Origin: Prescottella agglutinans
GTDB taxonomy: Bacteria; Actinomycetota; Actinomycetes; Mycobacteriales; Mycobacteriaceae
DNA length: 64,000 nt
Direction: 5' to 3'
Assembly: GCF_004011865.1 (NCBI RefSeq)
Contig: NZ_RKLP01000002.1
Span: 310,001 to 374,000 of the forward strand
The translations under genes and the position numbers were made by a program. Positions 27,746 to 35,840 of this stretch are shown here, piece by piece. Every line of letters starts with the position of its first letter. Positions within the stretch are counted from its first letter, which is position 1. The notes below the pieces were generated by a model. It ran no database searches, was not told where the DNA came from, and worked only from the letters and a program-made list of their open reading frames with translations.

Positions 27746-28968
27746 CTGGGCTCCTCGTCCGGCCGCTCGCCGCGATGGCACCGTCGGGCGGCGGCCGCCA
27801 GTTCCGATGCGAGAACGCGGTCCGGCGCGTGGTCGGCCGCCAACTCGAGCAACGCGACCGCGCCGCTGCGCAGATCGCCGTCCGCCAGCCCGTCACGCGC
27901 CGCATCCCGCCACCGGCCGCGGGTCGGCAACGCGACGTCGAGGGCCTCCGGCGCGATCAGCAGCGCCTCGAGCGCCGCCACCGGCAGGCGCCACCGGTCA
28001 CCCGGCTGGGTGTCGAAGTACCGCACCTCGAGGTGGCCGACCGCCCGGACCGGGGGAAACACCGTCGTCAGGTGGTAGTCGAGGTCGGCGCGCGTTGGCC
28101 GCCGACCGAGTTCGTCGTCGAGCGCGCCGTCGATCCAGTCCGCGAACGTCGCACCGGGCGGGGCCGCCCAGCACGGTCCGTCGCGCCTCACGCACAGCAG
28201 CGGGACGTCGAGCACCCACCGCGCGTAGTCGCCGATCGGGTCCACCGAGAACTCCCCGGACTCCGCGGGCCCGCTCGTGCGCGACCCGTCGAGCTCGAGC
28301 CAGGTCCGCATCCGCTGCGACGCCCAGTCGCCCGAGGGGATGCCACGCAGCCGCGGCGAGCACGCGAACGCCGCGATCAGCGCGGGCCCGACGGTGTGCA
28401 GCAGGTTCCACCGGCGGGCGACGTCCGCGGTGTCGGCCCCGACGTCGACGCTGACCTGCACGGCCGCGGTGTTGCACATCATGAGCTTGCCGAACGGGCC
28501 GATGTCCTCGAACCGCTCCTCCATCGCCCGGTAGCGCGGCAGTTGGAGCAGGCGCTGCGCGGGCCGCCGGGAATCGGCGGCGTGCGCGTGTGTAGTGATG
28601 GAGCGGGTCGCGAGCAGCGCGCGCAGGGTCCGTTCGTCGGAGGCGAGGGCGTCGCAGATCGCGACGGCACTGTCGCGGGGCGCGCTGGAGAGTTCTATCT
28701 GACCACCGGGTTCGATGGTGACGAGGCTGCCGGACGGCAGCGGGTGCGCGGGAGAATCGGGGACGATCGACCGCGGGGCGTGAGGCCCGAGAGCTGCGGC
28801 GATGGATGCGAGGTCGGGGCGGGTGGACGAGGGACTTCGGTGTTCGGTGAGCCATTCGAGTTCGGCACCGATCAGCCTCGGAGGCCCCAGCTTGAAGCAC
28901 ACTCCGCCGACGTAGGACTCTGCCGCGGGGCGCGTGCTGAGACCGGTGGACTCGACTGCGACAACCAT
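27742..28968 (-). CDS. egtA: Glutamate-cysteine ligase EgtA
   Basis: This ATP-dependent ligase makes gamma-glutamylcysteine, the sulfur donor for EgtB. The 408-residue protein belongs to the actinobacterial GCS2 group: IGAELEWLTEHR (about residues 33-44), VTIEPGGQIELSSAP, PRYRAMEERFEDIGPFGKLMMCNTAAVQVSVDVG and RGIPSGDWASQRMRTW. The ATG at 28968 has GAGGAT upstream. It is the promoter-proximal gene of egtABCD, and it is divergent from egtE, 87 bases away. Confidence 0.95.
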   Translation of the reverse strand: MVVAVESTGLSTRPAAESYVGGVCFKLGPPRLIGAELEWLTEHRSPSSTRPDLASIAAALGPHAPRSIVPDSPAHPLPSGSLVTIEPGGQIELSSAPRDSAVAICDALASDERTLRALLATRSITTHAHAADSRRPAQRLLQLPRYRAMEERFEDIGPFGKLMMCNTAAVQVSVDVGADTADVARRWNLLHTVGPALIAAFACSPRLRGIPSGDWASQRMRTWLELDGSRTSGPAESGEFSVDPIGDYARWVLDVPLLCVRRDGPCWAAPPGATFADWIDGALDDELGRRPTRADLDYHLTTVFPPVRAVGHLEVRYFDTQPGDRWRLPVAALEALLIAPEALDVALPTRGRWRDAARDGLADGDLRSGAVALLELAADHAPDRVLASELAAAARRCHRGERPDEEPR

Positions 28969-29055
28969 GCCATCCTCCCCTCGGGAGCGGTCGAGCGTCC
29001 TCCTCGAGGGTAGAGCCCGCTCCCCGTCGTGGCTACCGATCGGGAGGATTTGGCG
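28969..29055. promoter_or_regulatory. Divergent egtA/egtE promoter region
   Basis: This 87-bp gap must carry the promoters of egtABCD (minus) and egtE (plus). GGGAGG at 29042-29047 is the egtE ribosome-binding site and the egtA Shine-Dalgarno sequence is at the left edge. I see no clear operator. Confidence 0.5.
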
Positions 29056-30228
29056 ATGCTCGACATGGAACGGCTTCGACGCGATACCCCGGGATGTCTG
29101 GAAAGGGTGTTTCTCGACAGCGCGGGCTCGTCACTGCCACCGCAGCCGGTGCTGGCGACCGTGATCGGGCACCTGCGCCGCGAGGCCGAGGTCGGCGGCT
29201 ACGTCGCGGCCGCCGAACGGGCCGACGACCTCGCCGCGGTGCGCGGGTCGCTGGCCGCGCTGATCGGCGCGGCGCCGCGCGACATCGCCCTCATGGACAG
29301 CGCCACGCGGGCCTGGAGCGAACTCGTGGCCGCGATCCGCTTCGCGCAGGGCGACCGGATCCTGATCTCCCAGGTGGAGTACGCCAGCAATGCGATCACC
29401 GCACTGCACCGTGCCCGCGCGACGGGTGCGACGGTGGAGGTCGTCCCGAGCGATCCCAGCGGTCGCATCGACGTCGAGGCCCTCGAACGGATGCTCGACG
29501 ACCGCGTCCGATTGGTGTCGCTGGTCCACGTTCCGACGAACGGCGGGTTGATCAATCCGGTCCGGGAGGTGGTGGAGGCGGCGCATCGCCACGGCGCGCT
29601 GGTGCTGCTGGACGCGTGCCAGTCGGTGGGGCAGGTTCCCATCGACGTCGGCGCGCTCGGGGTGGACGCGCTGTCCGCCACCGGCCGGAAGTGGCTGCGC
29701 GGACCGAGAGGAACCGGGTTCCTCTATGTGCGTGGTGAACTCGCGGGATCCCTCGAGCCGACAGGGCTGGATCTGCACGGCGCCGAGTGGACCGGCCCGG
29801 ACGCGTATCGACCGGCGCCGGACGCGCAACGATTCGAGTTGTGGGAATGCGACGTCGCCGCACGCCTCGGGCTCGGTGCGGCGGCCGACTACCTGCTCGG
29901 CATCGGAATCGAGTACGCCGCAACCGCCATCGCCGATCGTGCCGAGAGGATGCGCGGCGGCCTCGGTGATCTCCGCGGTGTGACCGTCCGCGACCTTGGC
30001 ACCGATCGCTGCGGCATCGTCACCTTCACCGTCGAGGGCGTCGATCCGGGAAGCGTCCGGGAACAGCTGGCACGCAACGCGATAACGGTGACGGTGAGCG
30101 GGCGGTCGTCGACTCTGCTCGACATGAGCGCGCGCGGACTCGACGCGGTCGTGCGCGCCTCCGCGCACTACTTCGTGTCCGACAGCGACATCGACCGGTT
30201 CCTGGCGGCCGTCGCGCGGGTCGCCTGA
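29056..30228 (+). CDS. egtE: PLP-dependent C-S lyase EgtE (class V aminotransferase family)
   Basis: EgtE cleaves hercynylcysteine sulfoxide to ergothioneine. The 390-residue protein has a class V aminotransferase fold: FLDSAGSSLPPQPVL, MDSATRAWSEL, SLVHVPTNGGLINPV, VLLDACQSVGQVPIDVGALGVD, and the PLP lysine in SATGRKWLRGPRGTGFLYV. I chose the ATG at 29056 because GGGAGGA lies 8 bases upstream; a GTG at 29029 is possible. It completes the pathway but sits on the opposite strand from egtABCD. Confidence 0.93.
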   Translation: MLDMERLRRDTPGCLERVFLDSAGSSLPPQPVLATVIGHLRREAEVGGYVAAAERADDLAAVRGSLAALIGAAPRDIALMDSATRAWSELVAAIRFAQGDRILISQVEYASNAITALHRARATGATVEVVPSDPSGRIDVEALERMLDDRVRLVSLVHVPTNGGLINPVREVVEAAHRHGALVLLDACQSVGQVPIDVGALGVDALSATGRKWLRGPRGTGFLYVRGELAGSLEPTGLDLHGAEWTGPDAYRPAPDAQRFELWECDVAARLGLGAAADYLLGIGIEYAATAIADRAERMRGGLGDLRGVTVRDLGTDRCGIVTFTVEGVDPGSVREQLARNAITVTVSGRSSTLLDMSARGLDAVVRASAHYFVSDSDIDRFLAAVARVA

Positions 30229-30320
30229 CCCCTTCACCGAACGGACTGGTCGGTCGGGTCACATTCGAAGATGGGTTCCCGCTGGGCGGGATCTCCATGA
30301 CGTCAAACCTTCCTCCGGTG

Positions 30321-30344
30321 TAAATGATCTGTGTCACACATTTA
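30321..30344 (+). promoter_or_regulatory. Candidate operator upstream of the flavoprotein gene
   Basis: TAAATG (30321-30326) and CATTTA (30339-30344) are inverted arms that enclose a smaller dyad TGTG-T-CACA (30330-30338). The stretch is AT-rich against the local background and lies 22 bases before the start at 30366. It could bind a CRP- or GntR-type regulator; which one is unknown. Confidence 0.4.
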
Positions 30345-30365
30345 TTCGCGTGAGAGGACCACCAC

Positions 30366-31841
30366 ATGGCTGACGCCACACCGATCCGTCCCATCCCGGC
30401 AGAGCAGGTCACCGAATGGGCCTACGAGGCCGACGTCGTCGTCGCCGGGTTCGGTGTCGCCGGCGCCTCCGCCGCTGTGGGCGCCGCCCAGGCGGGCGCC
30501 GACGTCCTGGTGCTCGAGCGCACCGGGGGCTGGGGTGGCGCCGCGGCGATGGCCGGCGGCTTCATCTACATGGGCGGTGGCACCCCGCTGCAGAAGGCGT
30601 GCGGGTTCGAGGACACCGTCGACAACATGAAGGCCTTCATGAAGGCCGCTCTCGGCCCCGGCACCGACGAGGCGAAGATCGACGCCTACTGCGACGGCAG
30701 CGTCGACCACTACCACTGGTTGGTCGACGAGTGCGGCGTGCCGTTCAAGATGAGCTTCTGGGGCGAGCCGGGCTGGGAGCCGCCCGGAGACGACGGCCTG
30801 CAGTACTCGGGCGGTGAGAACGCCGCGCCGTTCAACGCCACCATTCCCCCGGCCCCGCGTGGTCACGTCCCGCAGATGTCGGACAAGCAGAGTGGCGGCG
30901 AAAAGGGTGGCGGCTACATGCTGATGAAGCCGCTCACCGACAAGGCGGCCGAGCTGGGCGTGCGCGCCGAGTACGACATGCGCGTGCAGGCCCTGATCGT
31001 CGATACCGATGGTCGCGTCGTCGGCATCCAGGCCAAGCAGTACGGCAAGGATGTCGCCGTTCGCGCCCGCAAGGGCGTCGTCCTGGCGACCGGCAGCTTC
31101 GCATACAACGACACCATGCTCGAGTCGTACGCACCGAAGTTGGTGGGCCGGCCGGCCGCATCGATCGAGGAGCACGACGGCCGGGCGATCCGCATGGCAC
31201 AGGCACTCGGCGCCGACCTCGCGCACATGGACGCGGCTGAGGTTGCGTTCTTCTGCGATCCGCAGCTCTTCATCCGCGGCATCCTGGTCAACGGCCGCGG
31301 CCAGCGGTACATCAACGAGGACACCTACCCGGGCCGCGTCGGTCAGGCCACGCTGTACGAGAACGAGAACCAGTCGTACCTGATCATCGACGAAGCCGCG
31401 TACGAGGAGGGCCTAACCCGCCCGACCGCGACCGAACAGCTGCGGCACCAGCCCAAGTGGGTTGGCGAGACTGTCGAGGAACTCGAGGCGGAAATGGGCC
31501 TGCCCGCCGGCGCCCTCCAGTCCACGGTCGACGTCTACAACCGTCATGCCGAGAACGGCGAGGATCCGCTGTTCGGCAAGAAGCCTGAGTGGGTCAAGCC
31601 GATCGGCTCCCCCGTCGCCGCGATCGACCTGCGCGGTATGACGGGCGGCTTCACGCTCGGCGGCCTGCGCACCAACGTCGACTCCGAGGTGCTGCACGTC
31701 TCCGGCGAGCCGATCCCCGGCCTGTTCGCGGCCGGCCGCTGCACCTCCGGCGTCTGCGCCGGCGGCTACGCGTCCGGGACCTCGCTGGGCGACGGCAGCT
31801 TCTTCGGCCGTCGCGCCGGCATCAGCGCCGCCAAGGCCTGA
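30366..31841 (+). CDS. FAD-dependent oxidoreductase, 3-ketosteroid dehydrogenase-like (delta-4(5alpha) type)
   Basis: This 491-residue flavoprotein belongs to the succinate dehydrogenase/fumarate reductase flavoprotein superfamily. It has an N-terminal dinucleotide fold VVVAGFGVAGASAAVGAAQAG (about residues 24-44), then GGWGGAAAMAGGFIYMGGGTPLQ, a central cap domain, and a C-terminal FAD segment PGLFAAGRCTSGVCAGGYASGTSLGDG. The YMGGGT and C-terminal GYASGTSLGDGSFFGRRAG segments resemble 3-ketosteroid delta-4(5alpha)-dehydrogenases, in which a Tyr-x-Ser pair is catalytic; Y468 and S470 could match. Terminators lie on the downstream side. It could act on another enone, so I give no symbol. Confidence 0.82.
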   Translation: MADATPIRPIPAEQVTEWAYEADVVVAGFGVAGASAAVGAAQAGADVLVLERTGGWGGAAAMAGGFIYMGGGTPLQKACGFEDTVDNMKAFMKAALGPGTDEAKIDAYCDGSVDHYHWLVDECGVPFKMSFWGEPGWEPPGDDGLQYSGGENAAPFNATIPPAPRGHVPQMSDKQSGGEKGGGYMLMKPLTDKAAELGVRAEYDMRVQALIVDTDGRVVGIQAKQYGKDVAVRARKGVVLATGSFAYNDTMLESYAPKLVGRPAASIEEHDGRAIRMAQALGADLAHMDAAEVAFFCDPQLFIRGILVNGRGQRYINEDTYPGRVGQATLYENENQSYLIIDEAAYEEGLTRPTATEQLRHQPKWVGETVEELEAEMGLPAGALQSTVDVYNRHAENGEDPLFGKKPEWVKPIGSPVAAIDLRGMTGGFTLGGLRTNVDSEVLHVSGEPIPGLFAAGRCTSGVCAGGYASGTSLGDGSFFGRRAGISAAKA

Positions 31842-31860
31842 CGCCCCCCACCCGAACCGG

Positions 31861-31900
31861 ATCGGCCCGGTCGACGCACTCTCGCGCCGACCGGGCCGAT
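31861..31900 (+). terminator. Terminator after the flavoprotein gene
   Basis: ATCGGCCCGGTCG and its exact complement CGACCGGGCCGAT form a 13-bp stem with a 14-base loop, followed by TTCCCGT. Confidence 0.75.
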
Positions 31901-31924
31901 TCCCGTCCGGCCCCGCACGTCCGG

Positions 31925-32112
31925 TAGAGTATTTCGAGTTGTCTCGGCGAGGGCGATTCGCGAAGCACCTTCACACGCTGAATCACCGTGATCGACGCGG
32001 CTACGGCTCTGCACGGGCAGTTCTGCCCGCCAGCCGGTCCGTGTCCGTCCGCCTCTCGCCGCGACGAACGACCGCCAACGAAATCTCACGTGAGTTGTAG
32101 GAGCCGTTTCAC
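31925..32112 (+). promoter_or_regulatory. rplY promoter and long 5' leader
   Basis: A TAGAGT -10-like hexamer at 31925-31930 lies 24 bases after a terminator and about 180 bases before rplY. If it is used, the transcript has a leader of roughly 175 bases without a convincing ORF. GTAGGAG just before 32113 is the ribosome-binding site. I recognise no known RNA family in the leader. Confidence 0.4.
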
Positions 32113-32709
32113 ATGTCTGACGAAAACCGCCTCGTAGCCTCGGTCCGTTCCGAGTTCGGCAAGGGCGCTGCCCGCCGCGCTCGTCGCGACGGCCAGGTTC
32201 CCGCCGTCGTGTACGGCCACGGCACCGACCCGCAGCACCTGAACCTCCCGGCTCGCGAGTTCGCCGCCATCCTGCGCGCGCACGGCACCAACGTCGTCAT
32301 CAACCTGGAGATCGACGGCAAGGAGCAGCTGGCGCTGACCAAGTCGGTCGTCGTCCACCCGATCCGCCGCCACATCGAGCACGCCGACCTCCTCATCGTC
32401 CAGAAGGGCGAGAAGGTCGCGGTCGAGGTTCCGATCGTCGTCACCGGCACCGCCGCTCCCGGCGCGCTGGTCACCGAAGAGGTCACCACGATCAAGCTCG
32501 AGGTCGAGGCTCTGCACATCCCCGAGTCCGTCGAGATCTCGGTCGAGGGCGCCGAGGTCGGCACCCAGTTCCTGGCCGGCGCTGTCGCGCTGCCCAAGGG
32601 TGCGACCCTGGCCGACGACGCCGAGCTGCTGCTGGTGAACATCGTCGCCGCTCAGGCTGCCGAGCCGGCCGCCGGCGAGGAGACCGAGGCTGCCGAGGCC
32701 GAGGCCTGA
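32113..32709 (+). CDS. rplY: 50S ribosomal protein L25/general stress protein Ctc
   Basis: This 198-residue protein binds 5S rRNA. The N-terminal L25 domain includes [23 protein letters not shown] and [19 protein letters not shown]; the C-terminal TL5/Ctc beta domain follows ([35 protein letters not shown]). The acidic tail [12 protein letters not shown] is common in actinobacteria. It stands before pth as in mycobacteria (Rv1015c-Rv1014c). Confidence 0.96.
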   Translation: MSDENRLVASVRSEFGKGAARRARRDGQVPAVVYGHGTDPQHLNLPAREFAAILRAHGTNVVINLEIDGKEQLALTKSVVVHPIRRHIEHADLLIVQKGEKVAVEVPIVVTGTAAPGALVTEEVTTIKLEVEALHIPESVEISVEGAEVGTQFLAGAVALPKGATLADDAELLLVNIVAAQAAEPAAGEETEAAEAEA

Positions 32710-32730
32710 TCAGCATCTCGCTGAACATCC

Positions 32731-32768
32731 AGCGGCGCGTCGATCCCGTTCGGGTTCGACGCGCCGCT
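32731..32768 (+). terminator. Hairpin between rplY and pth
   Basis: AGCGGCGCGTCGA and TCGACGCGCCGCT form a perfect 13-bp stem with a 12-base loop, starting 21 bases after the rplY stop. It may reduce read-through into pth. Confidence 0.7.
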
Positions 32769-32807
32769 GTCGTATGAGCACCGTCGTTTCGAAAGGACTG
32801 TCGAGCA

Positions 32808-33386
32808 GTGAGTGACGAGACCGGCACCGCAGTGGTCGTCGGCCTGGGCAACCCGGGACCGCAGTACGAGAAGACCCGCCACAACGTCGGCTTCATGGTG
32901 GCCGACGTCCTCGCCGGGCGCGTGGGCGGAAAGTTCAGCGCCCACAAGCGCAGCGGCGCCGAGATCGTGCAGACCCGGCTCGTCGGCCGGCAGGTGATCC
33001 TCGCCAAGCCCCGCTCGTACATGAACCTCTCGGGCGGCGCGGTGTCCGGGCTGGCCCGCTTCTTCTCCGTCAAGCCGGAGAACATCGTCGTCATCCACGA
33101 CGAGCTGGACCTCGACTTCGGCACCATCCGGCTCAAGCAGGGCGGCGGCGAGGGCGGCCACAACGGCCTGCGCTCGATCTCCCAGTCCCTCGGCACCAAG
33201 GACTACCTGCGCACCCGTGTCGGCATCGGGCGCCCCCCGGGCCGCCAAGACCCCGCCGACTACGTACTCAAGCCGTTCTCCAGCGTCGAACGCAAGGAAC
33301 TCGACCTCGTCTGCGAGGAGTCCGCGGACGCCGTCGAACTGGTCCTGCAACTCGGACTCGAGGCGGCGCAGAACCGGCTGCACTGA
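32808..33386 (+). CDS. pth: Peptidyl-tRNA hydrolase
   Basis: Pth releases peptides from prematurely dropped peptidyl-tRNA. The 192-residue protein has [22 protein letters not shown] (with the catalytic His), [26 protein letters not shown] (catalytic Asp) and [15 protein letters not shown]. The start is GTG at 32808 with GAAAGGA upstream. The length is typical. Confidence 0.97.
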   Translation: MSDETGTAVVVGLGNPGPQYEKTRHNVGFMVADVLAGRVGGKFSAHKRSGAEIVQTRLVGRQVILAKPRSYMNLSGGAVSGLARFFSVKPENIVVIHDELDLDFGTIRLKQGGGEGGHNGLRSISQSLGTKDYLRTRVGIGRPPGRQDPADYVLKPFSSVERKELDLVCEESADAVELVLQLGLEAAQNRLH

Positions 33387-33407
33387 TCGCCTCCACGAGC
33401 GGCGGGC

Positions 33408-33483
33408 ATCACACACCTCCTGCCGGCATCACACACCTTCTCGACGCAGAAATGGTGTGTGACAACGCCAGAAGGTGTGTGAT
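33408..33483. repeat. Four-copy inverted/direct repeat array (ATCACACACC type)
   Basis: Two direct copies, ATCACACACCTCCT (33408-33421) and ATCACACACCTTCT (33428-33441), are followed by two inverted copies, AGAAATGGTGTGTGAC (33448-33463) and AGAAGGTGTGTGAT (33470-33483). The last is the exact complement of the second. The unit starts are 20, 20 and 22 bases apart, about two helix turns. It lies between pth and the DUF1877 gene and could be an operator array or, in RNA, a set of alternative hairpins. Confidence 0.8.
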
Positions 33484-33556
33484 TCGTCCGCCGGCAGCGG
33501 ACGTGTCGGCGGGTGGTGATTGGATCACGCCACGTCGATCAATGGGAGGAATCGGA

Positions 33557-34048
33557 ATGACGGCTCTCGCGGTGCTCTTCGCCCTGGACGGCAACGACGC
33601 CGAACGGCTGCTGGCCTGCCGGGACGACGACGAGTTGATGCAGCTCGTCGGGGAGGTCGAGGAGCGCTGGGAAGCGGACCACGTCTGCGAGCTCGACAAG
33701 TCCTGGGACGCGATGCACCGCTGCCTCACGGACGGCGACCTGGCCTTCGACAACGGCGAGTTCCCCCTGTCGCACGTCATCCTCGGCGGGGTGCCGCTGC
33801 ACGAAGAGGACGACTATCTCGTCTGCTACGTCACCGCTGAGCAGGTTCCCGAGGTCGCAGCAGCCCTGGAACCCCTTGACGGGCAGTGGCTGCGCGATCG
33901 CTTCGCCACGCTCACGTTCGACGATTACGACGGCGCCGGCGATGCGGACGACATCGAGTACACCGTGGCCTTTCTGTCCGGGCTCAAGGACTTCTACCGC
34001 GCGGCAGCGCGGAACGGCCGGGCCGTGATCTTCACGGTGGATCAGTAG
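33557..34048 (+). CDS. DUF1877 family protein (YfbM-like)
   Basis: This 163-residue protein resembles the DUF1877/YfbM family, which has no established function. Family-type segments are an acidic N-terminal part, LDKSWDAMHRCLTD in the middle, FPLSHVILGGVPLHEEDDYLVCYVTAEQVPEVAAAL, and a C-terminal VAFLSGLKDFYRAAARNGRAVIFTV. The ATG at 33557 has GGGAGGA 6 bases upstream, which supports it over the earlier frame. Its stop abuts the stop of the convergent ligase gene. It follows the unusual repeat array and is an insert relative to the mycobacterial pth-pks16 order. Confidence 0.85.
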   Translation: MTALAVLFALDGNDAERLLACRDDDELMQLVGEVEERWEADHVCELDKSWDAMHRCLTDGDLAFDNGEFPLSHVILGGVPLHEEDDYLVCYVTAEQVPEVAAALEPLDGQWLRDRFATLTFDDYDGAGDADDIEYTVAFLSGLKDFYRAAARNGRAVIFTVDQ

Positions 34049-35677
34049 TCAGAGCAACCCGATCGAGCTCGACCGCCGCAGCTTGCCCGACGACGTCTTG
34101 GGGATCGAGCCGGGACCGAGCACGGCAACGGAGCGTGGCCGCACGCCGACCTCGGCGACGACGGCGTGCACCACCTCGTGTTCGATGCGCTTGACCTCGT
34201 CGGGGTCGTCGATTGCGTTGGTCTCCACGGCAACCGCGAAGCTCTCGCGCTTGTCGCCGGCGTCGAGGCGGATCGCGACGGCGTTGCCCGGGCGCACCCC
34301 CGCGACCGATCCGGCTGCGCGCTCGATGTCGGTGGGATAGATGTTGCGGCCGCCCATGATGATGACGTCCTTGACGCGCCCGCACACGACGACGAGCCCC
34401 TCTTCGGTGAAGTAGCCGATGTCGCCGGTGCTGATCCAGCCGTCCTCGTCCTGCGTGGAAACCGGACCGTCGACGGTGAGATAACCAGGGGTGACGGACT
34501 TTCCGCGCAGCTCGATCACCCCGACCGCCCGCCGTGGCAGTTCCAGCCCGTCCTGCGCGACGACCCGGCCCTCGAGCCCGGGGACGAGCGGACCCAGGGT
34601 TGCCAAGCGCCGGGCGTTGCTCCGGCTGGAGCGGACCGCCAGCCCGCCCGCTTCGAGCAGGTCCGGGTCGACATGGTCGACCACCAGTCCCTGCCCGGGT
34701 TCGGGCACCGACACCGCGAGCGTCGCCTCGGCCATCCCGTAGGTCGGCGCGAGGGCGAGCGGGTCGAGTCCGAAGCGGGCGCCGGCCTCCGCGAGCGCGA
34801 CCATCGTGTCGGGGTCGACCGGCTCGGCACCGTTGAGCAGGCAGCGCATCGACGACAGGTCGTACTCGCCGTTCGGGGCCTGCGCGAGCCGACGGGCCAG
34901 CAGCGAGTACGCGAAATTCGGTGCGGCGGTGACGGTTCCGCGGTACTTGCCCATCAGTTCGGCCCACAGAAGCGGGGTCCGGAGGAAGTCGAGCGGGGTG
35001 ATGTGGACGGTCGTGGCACCGATCTGCATCGGCACCGAGAGGAACGCGATCATCCCCATGTCGTGGAAGAGCGGCAGCCAGCTGATCATCACGTCCCGGT
35101 CGGGGCTGAACTTGACGCGGTCGATCATCGCGTAGGCGTTGGCGTAGAAGTTGGCGTGCGTGAGCTGCACAGCCTTGGGTGAACCGGTGGACCCGGACGT
35201 CAGCTGTTGCAACGCGATGTCGGTCTCGGCGGTCTCGACGGGGTCGATGTCCTCGCCGTCGCGCATCTCGTCGATCGTCACGACCCGGATGCCGCGTTCC
35301 ATCAACAGCGGCACCGCCGGTTCGAAGGGCGCACCGACGATCACCGCGGTGGCCTCGATCATCCGGATGATCGCCTCGGTGTCCTGCGCCCACACCTGCA
35401 GATCGGTCCGCGGGGTCGGCTGGTGCAGCATCGTCACCGACGCGCCCCGCATCCACGTCGCCTGGCAGACCGGCGCGATGTCGACGGGCATGCCGGCGAG
35501 AACGCCGATCGCGTCGCCCGGTCGTATCCCGGCGGCGGCGAGCGCACCGGCCATCCGGCGCGCGACGGCGTGCACCTCGCCCCACTCCTGCCGGAGCGGC
35601 GCGTCGGGCTCACCGGTGATCAGGGCCTGCGCGCTGGTCGCGGCCGTGGCATACATCTCGTCGGTGAACTTGCTCAT
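34049..35677 (-). CDS. Fatty-acyl-CoA/AMP ligase, Pks16-like
   Basis: This 542-residue adenylate-forming enzyme activates a carboxylic acid as an acyl-adenylate. The core motifs are [19 protein letters not shown] (P-loop, about residues 160-178), [53 protein letters not shown], and a C-terminal [10 protein letters not shown] with the catalytic Lys. Features such as [18 protein letters not shown] also occur in mycobacterial FAAL/FadD proteins. Its place after pth matches M. tuberculosis pks16, which is a ligase despite its name. Whether the product goes to CoA or a carrier protein cannot be told. It is divergent from prfC. Confidence 0.9.
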   Translation of the reverse strand: MSKFTDEMYATAATSAQALITGEPDAPLRQEWGEVHAVARRMAGALAAAGIRPGDAIGVLAGMPVDIAPVCQATWMRGASVTMLHQPTPRTDLQVWAQDTEAIIRMIEATAVIVGAPFEPAVPLLMERGIRVVTIDEMRDGEDIDPVETAETDIALQQLTSGSTGSPKAVQLTHANFYANAYAMIDRVKFSPDRDVMISWLPLFHDMGMIAFLSVPMQIGATTVHITPLDFLRTPLLWAELMGKYRGTVTAAPNFAYSLLARRLAQAPNGEYDLSSMRCLLNGAEPVDPDTMVALAEAGARFGLDPLALAPTYGMAEATLAVSVPEPGQGLVVDHVDPDLLEAGGLAVRSSRSNARRLATLGPLVPGLEGRVVAQDGLELPRRAVGVIELRGKSVTPGYLTVDGPVSTQDEDGWISTGDIGYFTEEGLVVVCGRVKDVIIMGGRNIYPTDIERAAGSVAGVRPGNAVAIRLDAGDKRESFAVAVETNAIDDPDEVKRIEHEVVHAVVAEVGVRPRSVAVLGPGSIPKTSSGKLRRSSSIGLL

Positions 35678-35840
35678 CGAAAGCTCCTCCGGTTCAGTCC
35701 GGACACTACGACTGCGCGGCCGATCCCCTCACGTATATCCGGAAGCGGTGCCGACCTGTTACTGCAGGACACCGCCCGCGTACCCTGGTAACGGTTCTGA
35801 CCTGTTCGTCCACCGACCCCGACTCTCGAGAGGTTCACCG

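Noticed and set aside
22666-32112. Expected lpqT gene between prs and rplY
   Set aside because: I looked for an lpqT-type lipoprotein because mycobacteria have one at this point. No such frame is present in this interval.
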